DNA from: Allobosea thiooxidans | GTDB lineage: Bacteria > Pseudomonadota > Alphaproteobacteria > Rhizobiales > Beijerinckiaceae | NCBI RefSeq assembly: GCF_900168195.1 | Contig: NZ_FUYX01000002.1 | Coordinates: 69,501-133,500, forward strand | Direction: 5' to 3' | Length of the DNA: 64,000 nt | Shown here: positions 53,664 to 63,162 of the stretch, one piece after another | How the letters are laid out: each line of letters starts with the position of its first letter | How positions within the stretch are numbered: the stretch's first letter is position 1 | Notes under the pieces: generated by a model | Seen by the model: the letters and a program-made list of their open reading frames with translations, nothing else | Database searches by the model: none | What the model was told of the DNA's origin: nothing | Made by a program: the position numbers and the translations under genes

Positions 53664-54659
53664 ATGAACGATAGCTTCCGGGCCATGATGATCGTCGATC
53701 ACGAGGGGCGCCCGCGCGCGGAGTTCCGCGATCTCACAGTGGCGGAGCTGCCCGACCATGACGTGCTCGTCGAAATCTCCTTCTCGACGCTGAACTACAA
53801 GGACGGCCTCGCGATCAGCGGCAAGGGGCGGATCGCGCGCCGGCTGCCGATGGTGGCGGGGATCGATCTTGCCGGAACCGTGGTCGAGAGCCGCTCGCCC
53901 GACTGGAAGCCGGGCGACAAGGTCCTGGTCAATGGCTGGGGCCTGTCCGAGACGGAGTGGGGCGGCTATGCGCGCTTCCAGAAGCTGAAGCCGCAATGGC
54001 TGACGCGGCTGCCCGACGCCTTCACCTTCGAGCAGGCCATGGGCATCGGCACCGCCGGCTACACGGCGGCGCTCTGCGTCGACGCGCTGGAGGATTGGGG
54101 GGCGATCGCGCCCGGCGGCCGCGAGGTGCTGGTGACGGGCGCCGCCGGCGGCGTCGGCTCGACCGCGATCAGCCTGCTCGCCCGCAAGGGCTACACCGTC
54201 ACCGCGGCGACGGGCCGGCCGGAGACGCATGCCTATCTGTCGGAACTCGGCGCTACCGCCTTCGTCGACCGGGCCGCGCTGGCGGAGAAGGGCGGCGCGC
54301 TGCAGAAGGAGCGCTGGGGCGGTGCGGTCGATTCCGTCGGCTCGACCACCCTGGCCAATGTGCTGGCGCAGACGGCTTATGGCGGGGCGGTCGCCGCCTG
54401 CGGACTGGCGGGCGGCATGGACCTTCCGGCGACCGTCGCGCCGCATATCCTGCGCGGCGTGAGCCTTCTCGGCATCGACAGCGTGATGGCGCCGGCCGGC
54501 AAGCGCGAACGCGCCTGGAAGACGCTGGCCGATCACCTCGACAAGGCGCAGCTCGGCCGCATCGCCCGCGTCGAGCCGATGTCGGCCCTGCCGGCCCTGG
54601 CGGAGGAGATCGTCGCCGGCAGGATCCGCGGCCGCGTGGTCATCGACGTCAGCCGCTGA
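53664..54659 (+). CDS. acrylyl-CoA reductase-type (AcuI/YhdH) NADPH oxidoreductase
   Basis: A 331-residue medium-chain reductase without zinc. FSTLNYKDGLAISGKG, VAGIDLAGTVVES and VNGWGLSETEWGGYA are hallmarks of the AcuI/YhdH branch; VTGAAGGVGSTAISLLARKG binds NADPH. AcuI reduces acryloyl-CoA to propionyl-CoA. With three CoA-transferase genes close by, reduction of an enoyl-CoA is a reasonable role, though YhdH-like quinone reduction cannot be excluded. Confidence 0.9.
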   Translation: MNDSFRAMMIVDHEGRPRAEFRDLTVAELPDHDVLVEISFSTLNYKDGLAISGKGRIARRLPMVAGIDLAGTVVESRSPDWKPGDKVLVNGWGLSETEWGGYARFQKLKPQWLTRLPDAFTFEQAMGIGTAGYTAALCVDALEDWGAIAPGGREVLVTGAAGGVGSTAISLLARKGYTVTAATGRPETHAYLSELGATAFVDRAALAEKGGALQKERWGGAVDSVGSTTLANVLAQTAYGGAVAACGLAGGMDLPATVAPHILRGVSLLGIDSVMAPAGKRERAWKTLADHLDKAQLGRIARVEPMSALPALAEEIVAGRIRGRVVIDVSR

Positions 54660-54719
54660 TCGAGGCCCGCGGCGTGCGTCGGCACGGGCGGGCGCGCCTC
54701 GTCGCGATTATGGAATGTT

Positions 54720-54736
54720 GTTCTGACATAGGGAAC
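54720..54736. promoter_or_regulatory. IclR-type operator before the aldolase operon
   Basis: GTTCTGACATAGGGAAC keeps GTTC-N9-GAAC and, with the flanking T and A, has perfect 5-base arms TGTTC/GAACA. The inner arm is degenerate. It lies 8 bases before the aldolase ATG and suggests a third unit of the same regulon. Confidence 0.5.
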
Positions 54737-54744
54737 ACGATGCA

Positions 54745-55434
54745 ATGAGCAGCCGGGACGACCGCGCGTTGCGGCAATCCATCGTCACGGCCTGCCGCGA
54801 GATGACCGCGGCGGGCATCAACCAGGGCACCTCCGGCAATATCAGCGTGCGTGTCGAGGACGGCATCCTGCTGACGCCTTCCGGCCTGGCCTATGACCAG
54901 ATGACGCCCGACGACATCGTCTTCATGGACTGGGATGGCGGCTGGACGGCGCGGGAGGGCAATGTGCCCTCCACGGAATGGCGCTTCCATCTCGACATCC
55001 TGAAGGCGAAGCCGGAGGCGGGCGCGGTCGTCCATGCCCACCCGACCTACTGCACGACCCTGGCGATCATGCATCGCGGCATCCCCGCGATCCACTACAT
55101 GATCGCCGCCGCCGGCGGTAACGACATCCCCTGCGCGCCCTATGCCCAATACGGCACGGCCGAGCTGTCGCGGCTGGCGCTGGAGGCGCTGGCCGATCGC
55201 CGCGCCTGCCTGCTCGCCCATCACGGCCTGATCGCGACCGGGGTCAGCCTGCGCAAGGCGCTGTGGCTCGCCGTCGAGGTCGAGACCCTGGCGCGGCAAT
55301 ATCACGGCTGTCTCCAGATCGGCACGCCGCCGCTGCTGCCGGACGAGGAGATCGACAGCATCCTCAAGCGCTGGGGCCAGTACGGCCTGCGCGAGCGCAA
55401 GCCGCAGGTCTCCGCACCGGCCGCCGGCGGCTGA
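54745..55434 (+). CDS. class II aldolase/adducin-family (FucA-like) protein
   Basis: A 229-residue zinc aldolase. The ligands and base are in place: Glu78 (STEWRFHLDI), His97 and His99 (VVHAHPTYC) and His160 (LAHHGLIATG). N-terminal INQGTSGNISVRV binds the phosphate. L-fuculose-1-phosphate aldolase and 5-deoxyribulose-1-phosphate aldolase are relatives. The kinase and SDR that follow suggest a sugar is oxidised, phosphorylated and cleaved. Confidence 0.9.
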   Translation: MSSRDDRALRQSIVTACREMTAAGINQGTSGNISVRVEDGILLTPSGLAYDQMTPDDIVFMDWDGGWTAREGNVPSTEWRFHLDILKAKPEAGAVVHAHPTYCTTLAIMHRGIPAIHYMIAAAGGNDIPCAPYAQYGTAELSRLALEALADRRACLLAHHGLIATGVSLRKALWLAVEVETLARQYHGCLQIGTPPLLPDEEIDSILKRWGQYGLRERKPQVSAPAAGG

Positions 55435-55494
55435 GGCGGCGCTGTCGCCCCGCCTTTGCCACCATCCACCCACTTCGATCCCGAGAAACCTGCC

Positions 55495-56451
55495 ATGTCG
55501 CCCTCCCATGATGTCAGCGTCTGCGGCTCCTACATCCTCGATATCCTTGGCGTGCCGGTGAGCGACATTCCGCCGGGCGGCACGCGCTACCTGATTGACG
55601 AAATCCGCCTCACCGTGGCGGGCACGGCAGGCGGAACCGTCGTTCCCTGCGCACGGCTCGGCCTGAAGGCGCTCGCGGTCGGTGCGGTCGGCGAGGACGA
55701 GAAGGCCGATTGGGTGCTCGACGCGCTGCGCCGCGACGGCATCGACGTCTCGGTGATGGAGCGCATCGCCGATAGCCCGACCTCGGCCACGATCCTGCCG
55801 ATCCGGCCGGACGGGTCGCGCCCCGCCCTCCATGCCCGCGGCGCTTCCGCCCGCTGGCGCATTTCCGCCGCGGCGCAGGCTCGCGCCTGCCAGGGGCGGA
55901 TCGTCCATCTCGGCGGCGTCGGCTCGCTGCTGGCGATGGATGGCGAGCCCTCCCGCGCGCTCCTCGCCGATGCGCGCAAGGCCGGCCGCACCACGACGCT
56001 CGACCTGATCTCGGCCCGCGCCGAGACGCTGGCGCTGCTGGAGCCGCTCCTGCCCGAGGTCGATTTCTTCATGCCCAGCATCGACGAGACGGCGGTGATG
56101 GTCGGGACGGATGATCCGGCGGCCTGCGCCCGCTTCTTCCTCGAGCGGGGCGCGGGGGCCTGCGCGATCTCGCTCGGCGGCGAGGGCTCCTTCGTGATGA
56201 CGCGGGACGGCCAGAACTTCACCATGCCGGCTTTCGAGGTCCCGGTGCGCGACACGACCGGCTGCGGCGACGCCTATTCCGGCGGCTTCATCGCCGGCCT
56301 CGTGCGGGGCTGGGAGCTCAGCGAATGCGCAAGGCTCGCGACCGCGACGGCCGCGCTGGTCGCTACCGGCCTGGGTTCCGGCGCCAACCTCGTTTCCTTC
56401 GACGAGACCGTGCAGGCGATGAACAGCCTGCCGGTCCGCAAGCCCGCCTGA
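55495..56451 (+). CDS. PfkB-family carbohydrate kinase
   Basis: A 318-residue ribokinase-superfamily protein. Two-Gly segment VAGTAGGTVVPCARLG is near residue 37 and DTTGCGDAYSGGFIAG supplies the base Asp259. ATG 55495 is chosen because it begins VSVCGSYILDILGVP; a Met 13 codons before adds no fold. It is distinct from the ribokinase at 23424. In this cluster it could phosphorylate the aldolase substrate. Confidence 0.9.
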   Translation: MSPSHDVSVCGSYILDILGVPVSDIPPGGTRYLIDEIRLTVAGTAGGTVVPCARLGLKALAVGAVGEDEKADWVLDALRRDGIDVSVMERIADSPTSATILPIRPDGSRPALHARGASARWRISAAAQARACQGRIVHLGGVGSLLAMDGEPSRALLADARKAGRTTTLDLISARAETLALLEPLLPEVDFFMPSIDETAVMVGTDDPAACARFFLERGAGACAISLGGEGSFVMTRDGQNFTMPAFEVPVRDTTGCGDAYSGGFIAGLVRGWELSECARLATATAALVATGLGSGANLVSFDETVQAMNSLPVRKPA

Positions 56452-56492
56452 GCGCGACCGCTATCTCTTTCTCATCTGAAGCGAGAACCGAC

Positions 56493-57239
56493 ATGACCAG
56501 ACACGCCATCGTGACGGGGGCCAGCCGCGGCATCGGCCGGGCCATCGCGCTTGGACTCGCCGAGCGCGGCTACGACCTCGCGCTCACCGATATCGGCCCG
56601 CAACAGGCGACGCTTGCGTCGGTCGCGGGCGAGGTCGCCGAGCGGGGTCGACGCTGTGTCACCATCCTGGCCGATGTCAGCAATCCCGAGGATTGCCGCC
56701 GCTCGGCCGCCGAGGCGGTGCGCGGGCTCGGCCATGTCGATGCCCTCGTCAACAATGCCGGCATCCTGAAGCTCGCCTCGATCGAGGAGCTGACGCCCGA
56801 GCTCTGGGACACCACGCTCGCCGTCAATGCACGCGGCGTGTTCCAGATGACGCAGGCGCTGATCCCGCATATGCGCGAGCGGCGCTACGGCCGCATCGTC
56901 AACATCGCCTCGCTCGCCGCGCGGACCGGGGGGCCGGGCCAGTCGCACTACGCGGCGTCGAAGTCGGCGGTGGTCGGCTTCACGCGCGTCTCGTCGATGG
57001 AGCTCGGCCAGCACGGCATCACCGTGAACGCGGTCTGCCCCGGCATCATCCAGACCGAGATGGGGATGAACAATCTGCGCGATCCCGAGCGCGTGGCCTA
57101 TTTCGAGAAGGTCACGGACCTGCATCGGCTCGGCAATCCCGAGGACGTGGTCGGGCCGGTCGCCTTCTTCGCCTCGGACGATTCCGCCTTCGTGACCGGC
57201 CAGGCGCTGAACGTGGATGGCGGCATCTTCTACAGCTGA
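56493..57239 (+). CDS. SDR-family oxidoreductase (FabG-like)
   Basis: A 248-residue short-chain dehydrogenase. TGASRGIG is at residues 8-15, NNAG near 90, and Tyr153/Lys157 form YAASK. ATG 56493 is the first Met of the fold. It is the last gene of the aldolase-kinase-SDR unit, closed by a hairpin at 57247. It may oxidise a polyol or reduce a sugar aldehyde. Confidence 0.92.
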   Translation: MTRHAIVTGASRGIGRAIALGLAERGYDLALTDIGPQQATLASVAGEVAERGRRCVTILADVSNPEDCRRSAAEAVRGLGHVDALVNNAGILKLASIEELTPELWDTTLAVNARGVFQMTQALIPHMRERRYGRIVNIASLAARTGGPGQSHYAASKSAVVGFTRVSSMELGQHGITVNAVCPGIIQTEMGMNNLRDPERVAYFEKVTDLHRLGNPEDVVGPVAFFASDDSAFVTGQALNVDGGIFYS

Positions 57240-57246
57240 GGATGCC

Positions 57247-57284
57247 CGCCGGTCCGGCCCTTCCCGAGGAGGGGCGGACCGGCG
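57247..57284. terminator. hairpin between convergent SDR and amidohydrolase genes
   Basis: CGCCGGTCCG (57247-57256) and CGGACCGGCG (57275-57284) pair perfectly, with further inner pairing of CCCTTCC and GGAGGGG. No T-run follows, but the location between two convergent genes fits a bidirectional terminator. Confidence 0.58.
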
Positions 57285-57355
57285 ACCTTCCGAAGCGCGA
57301 TGTCGGATCGCTGCGCACCTTGCCGGGGCAGCGACCCGCCTTCTTTGTCGATACC

Positions 57356-59107
57356 CTAGCCGACGTGGCGCTGGACGCCGTCCATCCAGGTCTCGCTGAC
57401 CTTGATCTTGCCGATCTTGACCTGCGGGGCGGTCGGGTCCTGCTCGAGGATGGCGAAATCGGCGAGCTTTCCGGTTTCGAGCGTGCCGATCTGGTCGTCC
57501 ATAAGGCACTGCCAGGCGGCGTCGATCGTCACGGCGCGCAATGCGGCCTCGACCGGGATGCGCTCCTCGGGGAAGAAGACGTCGCCACCCTCGTGCATCA
57601 CCCGCGTCACGGCATCCTCGACGCAGCGCAGCGGCTCGATCGGCGTGACGTTCCAGTCGGAATGCAGCGAGATCCGCAGATTCGCGGCGAGTGCCGAGGC
57701 GCAGGGGTCGTAGAAGCGTGCGCGCTCCGGCCCCAGCAGCCGGTCCCTGAACGCCTTGCCCCACCAGCGGACATGGCCGATCAGGAAGGACGGCGACAGG
57801 CCGAGCTGCTTCATCCTTGCCATCTGCTCGGGGTGGAGGACGCTGCAATGCTCGATGCGGTGGCGCAAATCGTGCTTGGGCGCCGAGCTGAGCGCGGCCT
57901 CATAGGCGTCCAGCGTCATGTCGATCGCGGCGTCGCCATTGGCGTGCACGCCGACCTGCCAGCCGCCGGCATGGGCCCGGCGGATGACGTCCGTGACATG
58001 CTCCTTGGTGTAGTTCAGCGCGCCGCGCCCGTTCGTGCCGAGATAGTTCTCGCGCTGATAGCCGGTCCGGGCCTGGTTCGAGCCGTCGGCCCAGGCCTTG
58101 ATGCCGTCGACGCGGAAGAAGTCGTTGCCGCGGCCGGGCTTGATGCCCTGCTTCTCCCATTCGTCCATCAGGGTCGAGATCAGCATGCCCCGGTAGCGCA
58201 GCGGCGAGTTGGCGTTGCCGGCCACGGCATCGAGAAGCGCCAGGTCCTGCATGCCGGCCATCAGGCCGATGCCGTTGTCATGCACCATCGTGCAGCCTAC
58301 CGAGGCGCAGCGCGCGATCAGGCGCCGCGCGCGCCCGGCCATCTCGGCGGCGCTCGGGGCCGGCATCTTGTCGATGATCATCTCCTGCGCGGCCATCTCC
58401 TCGATCCGGCCGGTCAGGTTTCCGTTGGAATCGCGGACGAAGCGCGCGCCTGACGGGTCAGGGGTGTCGCGGGTGATGCCGGCCGCCTTGAAGCCGAGGC
58501 TGTTGGCATAGGCGATGTGGCCGTTGCTCTCCTGCATGAAGAACGGATTGTTCGGCGCGAGGACGTCCAGCTCGGCGATCGTCGGGATCTTGGCGTCGCG
58601 GGTGATGCTGGCGTCGAATTGCTGGGCGCGCACCCACTCGCCCGGCTTGGCCTTGGCCACCCCGTCCTTGAGCTTGGCGATCACGGTCGCATAGTCGGGC
58701 GTCGTGATCGGGCTGACGTCGATCCAGTCCTCGAAGACCGTGAAGACGAAATGCATGTGCGGGTCGATGAGGCCCGGCATCAGGGTCCGGCCCTGAAGGT
58801 CGATCACCCGCGTCTTCGGGCCGCCGCGCGCCTGCACCTCGTCGAGCTTGCCGACCGCCAGGATCCGGTTGCCGCGGATGGCAAGCGCCTCGGCGCGCGG
58901 CGCCTTGCCGTCCATGGTCAGGACGGGGCCGCCCTTGAAGATGATGTCGGCCAGGTCCGATGCTGCCGCAGGCTGCGCCAGGGCCGGGAAGGGGTCTGTG
59001 CAGAGGAAGGCCGCCCCGGTGGCCGCGCCGAGATATTTCATGAAATCGCGGCGGGAGGCGGCGCTGCGCAGCACGGCCATCTGTCCAGGATTACAAGCCA
59101 GGCACAT
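57356..59107 (-). CDS. Tat-exported YtcJ-like amidohydrolase
   Basis: A 583-residue metal-dependent hydrolase. The leader contains a full twin-arginine motif SRRDFMK after MCLACNPGQM. The barrel carries DPHMHF, the strand-five and six residues in VGVHANGDAAID and HRIEHCSVLH, and Asp in LHSDWNVTP. ATG 59107 follows GGGAGGCATCGC and begins the conserved MCLAC start of related proteins. The frame extends upstream without similarity. It probably hydrolyses an amide or imide in the periplasm; the substrate is not apparent. Confidence 0.92.
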   Translation of the reverse strand: MCLACNPGQMAVLRSAASRRDFMKYLGAATGAAFLCTDPFPALAQPAAASDLADIIFKGGPVLTMDGKAPRAEALAIRGNRILAVGKLDEVQARGGPKTRVIDLQGRTLMPGLIDPHMHFVFTVFEDWIDVSPITTPDYATVIAKLKDGVAKAKPGEWVRAQQFDASITRDAKIPTIAELDVLAPNNPFFMQESNGHIAYANSLGFKAAGITRDTPDPSGARFVRDSNGNLTGRIEEMAAQEMIIDKMPAPSAAEMAGRARRLIARCASVGCTMVHDNGIGLMAGMQDLALLDAVAGNANSPLRYRGMLISTLMDEWEKQGIKPGRGNDFFRVDGIKAWADGSNQARTGYQRENYLGTNGRGALNYTKEHVTDVIRRAHAGGWQVGVHANGDAAIDMTLDAYEAALSSAPKHDLRHRIEHCSVLHPEQMARMKQLGLSPSFLIGHVRWWGKAFRDRLLGPERARFYDPCASALAANLRISLHSDWNVTPIEPLRCVEDAVTRVMHEGGDVFFPEERIPVEAALRAVTIDAAWQCLMDDQIGTLETGKLADFAILEQDPTAPQVKIGKIKVSETWMDGVQRHVG

Positions 59108-59187
59108 GCGATGCCTCCCTCGGTCACGACAATGGAAATGGAACTGGATCGGGCGCGGCGCGGGGGCCGTCACGCCCGGGAAACGCG

Positions 59188-60015
59188 CTAGAACTGGAAG
59201 GTGGCGCCGATGATCGGCCCGTGCTGCGTCACCTTCCACTGGAAGCTGCCGTCGCGATAATCCTGGTACAGCGCGCGATAGCCGGCGCGCAGGATGGTCG
59301 GGCGGCCGAGGAGCTCGGTGCGATAGCCGAGATAGGCCTGGCCGTTGAGGCTCAGCCGCGTGCCCGCGCCGAAGCCGCCGACATCGCCCTCCAGCATCAG
59401 GTTCCAGCGATCGGTCAGGTCGAGCTGGGCCCGCATGCCGAGATAGGGGTCGAGCCAGCCCTCGCTGTGGGAAATGTGGAAGCTGCCGAAGCCGAGGCGG
59501 CCGGTCATGCGCGACCAGCGAACGCCGGCGGTCGGCTCGAGTGCGAAGATCCGCGGCGTGCCGTTGACCGTGCTGCCGCCGAGCGCGGCCTCGTAGACGC
59601 GGTAATAGGCACCGACGGCCACCAGGGTGGAGCGCATGCCGACGCCGAAATCGTACCGGCCCAGGCGTTCGTCGCTGGAGACGTCGACATATTGCCCGTT
59701 GAGATAGGCGCCGAAGACGCCGTTGCCGATCTCGATGTTACCCATCACGCCGGCATTGAGGTTCTTCAGCGTGTCGCGGAAGGGCACGTCGACACTGCGC
59801 TGGAAGCCGAATGCACCGGCATCGCCGTTAAGCGAGGCGGCCCAGAGATAGGGGCTGACGCTGAGGGTCCATTCGCGCGGTACGGCTGGGCTGGCCTGGT
59901 CAGTCTTGGGTGCGGAGAGGTCGGCCGCGCTTGCCGGGAGCGTCGTGGTGGATGCCAGGAGGCCGAAGGAAGCGGCGGCCGCGACTCGGCGAAGGAAGGG
60001 AAAGGCAGGAATCAT
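59188..60015 (-). CDS. outer-membrane beta-barrel protein
   Basis: A 275-residue protein with a Sec signal peptide (VAAAASFGLLASTTTLPASA) and alternating hydrophobic/aromatic beta-strands ending in FQF, the terminal Phe expected of outer-membrane barrels. Strand-like repeats such as WTLSVSPYLWAASLNGDAG and VFGAYLNGQYVDVSSD support this. ATG 60015 opens the signal peptide. It lies 80 bases before the amidohydrolase on the same strand, so the two may be an exported pair. No specific family name is clear. Confidence 0.75.
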   Translation of the reverse strand: MIPAFPFLRRVAAAASFGLLASTTTLPASAADLSAPKTDQASPAVPREWTLSVSPYLWAASLNGDAGAFGFQRSVDVPFRDTLKNLNAGVMGNIEIGNGVFGAYLNGQYVDVSSDERLGRYDFGVGMRSTLVAVGAYYRVYEAALGGSTVNGTPRIFALEPTAGVRWSRMTGRLGFGSFHISHSEGWLDPYLGMRAQLDLTDRWNLMLEGDVGGFGAGTRLSLNGQAYLGYRTELLGRPTILRAGYRALYQDYRDGSFQWKVTQHGPIIGATFQF

Positions 60016-60359
60016 GTATCCGGGTCCGGCATCTGTCGTCTGTGCAGCGTCGATATCGAGAAACTGGGGCATCGCGCGTGGAGCGCCCTGAGGAGCTTTT
60101 GATTTCGCCTGTGCATCACCTCGGACGATGAGGGCGTCGTCGCTGGGCGAACACCGCCATCTTGAACGGGCATACTCCCATGCGGGGGCCGATTCGGATG
60201 CAGCGTCACGTCTCATATTCCATGGCGTCGCGTCTCAGTGCCGAGCATGGTGAACCGGCCGGAGCGTGCGGTTACGCGCCATCAACCAATTCGCCCGCAT
60301 TCTGCATCCCAGAACCGGGTTTCGCATGAGAGATCGGTAAACCGGCTGGGGGCGGCTCG
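60016..60359. other. 344-base divergent intergenic segment
   Basis: It separates the barrel and AraC genes. Apart from the direct repeat at 60203-60237 I see no gene and no convincing promoter consensus. Confidence 0.5.
60203..60237. promoter_or_regulatory. direct repeat suggestive of an AraC-type binding site
   Basis: GCGTCACGTCTCA (60203-60215) recurs as GCGTCGCGTCTCA (60225-60237), 12 of 13 identical and 22 bases apart, about two helical turns. AraC-family regulators typically bind such direct repeats on one DNA face. It lies between the barrel gene and the araC-type gene. Confidence 0.5.
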
Positions 60360-61373
60360 GTGGCAAACGAAATCATCCTGTCGACCGATATGGTCGAGCC
60401 AGCCGCGCGGACCGACCTGTGCCGCGAGATGTCACGGCACTTCTTCGAGCCGAGAGCGCTGTCCGAAGGCGCCGAACCGCTCGAATTGTCGCTGCGCTCG
60501 CGCCTCGTCGGGCGCATGGCGGTCGTCGCATCCCGGCACGGGCCGCAGCGCTATCGCCGTGAGCGCCGCCATATCGCCGCGGGGATGGACCAGTACTTCA
60601 TCCGCCTGCTCCTGAATGGCCGGCACGAAGGCGCCTGCGGGGAGCGTCCGACCGCGATCACGGCCGGCGATATCTGCGTCTTCGATCTGAGCCGACCCTT
60701 CTGCGGCGAGGTCGACCGCGGCGCGATGCTGTCGCTGATGCTGCCGCGAAGCGCCGTCGAGAAAGCGGCCCCGGGGCGCGATCTGCACGGCCTCGTTCTC
60801 GAGCGGGGCGCACCGGTTACGGTGTTCCTGACCGACTTCATGGCGAGCTTCGCCAAATTGTCGGAAACCCTGGATGAAAGCGAGACGCTCGCCATCGAGG
60901 ACGCCGCGATCGGGCTCCTTGGCGCTTGTCTGTCGCGGCAGGCGCCGCCGCGGGATCCGGCGCTCGGGCTCGTGCTGCGCCACCGCCTGCTCGATTTCAT
61001 CGAAAGCCACCTGGCGGCTCCGGATCTCGGCCCGGCCTTGCTGATGCAACGCTTCCAGGTCTCGCGCGCCCATCTCTATCGGATGTTCGTGGCGGAGGGT
61101 GGCGTCGCGGCCCTCATCCGCGACAAGCGGCTCGATGCGGCCTTCCACGCCCTGGCCTCCGTCAATGGCGGCCACTGGTCGATCGCGAAGATCGCCCACA
61201 GCTTCGGCTTCTCCAGCGCGACGCAGTTCCATCGCGCCTTCCGGGCGCGGTTCGGCGTCACCCCGAGCGAGGCGCGACACGAAACCCGACCCGGCACGGC
61301 CGGCCTCCAGGCCGCGATCGTCGGCTGGCACGAGCACTGTGTGCAGAGACCCCGCATGGCGGCGAGAGACTGA
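60360..61373 (+). CDS. AraC-family regulator
   Basis: A 337-residue regulator. The N-terminal part is an AraC-binding-type domain (RRHIAAGMDQYFIRLLLNGR, then TAITAGDICVFDLSRPF), and residues about 220-320 hold two HTH motifs, including FQVSRAHLYRMFVAEGGVAA and FGFSSATQFHRAFRARFG. The start is GTG 60360. It is divergent from the barrel/amidohydrolase pair and probably controls it. Confidence 0.9.
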   Translation: MANEIILSTDMVEPAARTDLCREMSRHFFEPRALSEGAEPLELSLRSRLVGRMAVVASRHGPQRYRRERRHIAAGMDQYFIRLLLNGRHEGACGERPTAITAGDICVFDLSRPFCGEVDRGAMLSLMLPRSAVEKAAPGRDLHGLVLERGAPVTVFLTDFMASFAKLSETLDESETLAIEDAAIGLLGACLSRQAPPRDPALGLVLRHRLLDFIESHLAAPDLGPALLMQRFQVSRAHLYRMFVAEGGVAALIRDKRLDAAFHALASVNGGHWSIAKIAHSFGFSSATQFHRAFRARFGVTPSEARHETRPGTAGLQAAIVGWHEHCVQRPRMAARD

Positions 61374-61534
61374 ACGATGCGCTCCGTGCGGTCGCATCCC
61401 GCTATGCGTCGCCCATCCTGACACATCCCACCCGCGCCTCGCGCTAGGTTCGCGGCGATCTCGTTGGAATCGGGTGGCGGGGCGCGGTCGCCGGAGGCAC
61501 TATCGCGCGCGTCATCGAACAGGAAGGCAGCGCC

Positions 61535-62338
61535 ATGGCGGCCAGGACGGGCAGGATTCGTATCGGCATCGGCGGCTGGGTGTTCGAGCCCTGGCGCGGC
61601 GCCTTCTATCCGGGCGGCCTGCCGCAGAAGCGCGAGCTCGAATATGCCTCGGGCAAGCTGACCTCGATCGAGATCAACGGCACCTATTACGGCTCGCAGA
61701 AGCCCGAGAGCTTCGCGAAATGGCGCGAAGAGACGCCGGACGACTTCGTCTTCGCGCTGAAGGGTTCGCGCTTCTGCACGAACCGCCGCGTTCTGGCGGA
61801 GGCCGGGCCCTCGGTCGAGAAGTTCCTGACCAGCGGCCTGACCGAACTCAGGCACAAGCTCGGTCCGATCAACTGGCAGTTCGCGCCGACGAAGAAGTTC
61901 GATCCCGCGGATTTCGAGGCGTTCCTCAAGCTCTTGCCGAAGGAGCTGGACGGTATCGCGCTGCGTCATGCCGTCGAGGTCCGGCATGACAGTTTCCGCG
62001 TGCCGGACTTCGTCGCGCTGCTGCGCGGCTATGGCGTCGCGGCGATCACCTCGGCCGATGCGGATTATCCGCAGATCGCCGATGTGACGGCGCCCTTCGT
62101 CTATGCGCGCATCATGGGGACGCAGGAGGCGGAGCCGAAGGGCTATTCCGAGGCCGGTCTCGGACGCTGGGCCAAGGCGGCGCAGGCCTGGGCCGAGGGC
62201 GGCGTTCCGGAAGGGCTGGAGACGGTGGCGCCGGCCGCTCCCCGGGAGAAGCGCGACGTCTTCCTCTATGTCATCAGCGGCGGCAAGGTGCGCAATCCGG
62301 CTGCCGCGATGGAACTGATCGCCCGGACGGCAGGCTGA
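61535..62338 (+). CDS. DUF72-family protein
   Basis: A 267-residue TIM-barrel-like DUF72 protein. IGIGGWVFEPWRGAFYP opens it, followed by EINGTYYGSQ and ALRHAVEVRHDSF, the conserved segments of the family. ATG 61535 follows AGGAAGGCAGCGCC. The function is unknown; a nuclease or sugar-binding role has been suggested for the family but not established. It ends three bases from the convergent YbaK gene, with no room for a terminator. Confidence 0.92.
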   Translation: MAARTGRIRIGIGGWVFEPWRGAFYPGGLPQKRELEYASGKLTSIEINGTYYGSQKPESFAKWREETPDDFVFALKGSRFCTNRRVLAEAGPSVEKFLTSGLTELRHKLGPINWQFAPTKKFDPADFEAFLKLLPKELDGIALRHAVEVRHDSFRVPDFVALLRGYGVAAITSADADYPQIADVTAPFVYARIMGTQEAEPKGYSEAGLGRWAKAAQAWAEGGVPEGLETVAPAAPREKRDVFLYVISGGKVRNPAAAMELIARTAG

Positions 62339-62341
62339 GCG

Positions 62342-62830
62342 TCACTCCGCCGCCGCTGTCTCCGGCAGCGCTTCCTGGCAGACGTCGACCCATTCCGCCT
62401 GTGTCAGCTCCGCCATGCGCGCCGGCCCGATGCGCAGCGCGCTATGCGTCGAGCCGGCCGCCGGCACGACGATGTCGTAGGCCTTCAGCGAGAGGTCGCA
62501 ATAGATCTTGAGCGGCGTGGCGAGCCCGAAGGGGCAGACGCCGCCGACGGGGTGGCCGGTCAGGGCCTCGACCTCTTCCTGGCCGAGCATGCGCGGCTTG
62601 CCGCCGAGCGCGGCCTTGGCCTTGCGGTTGTCGAGCCGGGCGTCGCCGCGGGTGACGACGAGCACCACCTCCTCGCCGATGCGCAGCGACAGGGTTTTTG
62701 CGATCTGGCCCGGCTCGACGCCATGGGCCGCCGCGGCGAGCGGCACGGTGGCGCTGCTCTGCTCGGTGACGATCACGGCGATGTCGGGGGCGTGCTCGGC
62801 GAAGAAGGCGCGGACGGATTCGAGGCTCAT
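62342..62830 (-). CDS. YbaK/EbsC-family aminoacyl-tRNA deacylase-like protein
   Basis: A 162-residue trans-editing domain protein. SATVPLAAAAHGVEPGQIAKTL with the central lysine, VTRGDARLDNRKAKAAL and VGGVCPFGL are conserved in YbaK/ProX-type deacylases, which clear mischarged tRNA. ATG 62830 overlaps the preceding small membrane gene's stop (ATGA) and is preferred over an upstream GTG. Confidence 0.92.
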   Translation of the reverse strand: MSLESVRAFFAEHAPDIAVIVTEQSSATVPLAAAAHGVEPGQIAKTLSLRIGEEVVLVVTRGDARLDNRKAKAALGGKPRMLGQEEVEALTGHPVGGVCPFGLATPLKIYCDLSLKAYDIVVPAAGSTHSALRIGPARMAELTQAEWVDVCQEALPETAAAE

Positions 62831-63105
62831 CGGACGATTCGGGAAGTCAGCCACAGGATCAGCAGGCCGGCGAGAGCCGGGACGCCGAAGACGAGGAGGA
62901 AGATCGGAGCTTCCTCCATCACAGTATAGCCTGCCCGGCTGACGCCGATCCAGAGGTTGATCAGCGCGCCGACGAACCAGAGCGGCAGGAAGAGCCTGAT
63001 CGCGAAGGGAATGGGCCGGCCGGCGGATACGGCCAGACGGGGCGCGGCCACGAGCAGAATGCCGAGCAGGGCGAAGCCGATGCCGATGACCTTGATCGTG
63101 TGCAC
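62827..63105 (-). CDS. small integral-membrane protein of unknown function
   Basis: A 92-residue protein with three hydrophobic segments ([54 protein letters not shown]). It overlaps the YbaK-type gene by four bases. I do not recognise a named family; similar small proteins occur beside many alphaproteobacterial genes. Confidence 0.72.
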   Translation of the reverse strand: MHTIKVIGIGFALLGILLVAAPRLAVSAGRPIPFAIRLFLPLWFVGALINLWIGVSRAGYTVMEEAPIFLLVFGVPALAGLLILWLTSRIVR

Positions 63106-63162
63106 GTCGTCCTCCGCGTCAGTCGTCTCGCCGCGGAGGCTGGCGCGCCACCGAGGCCGCCG

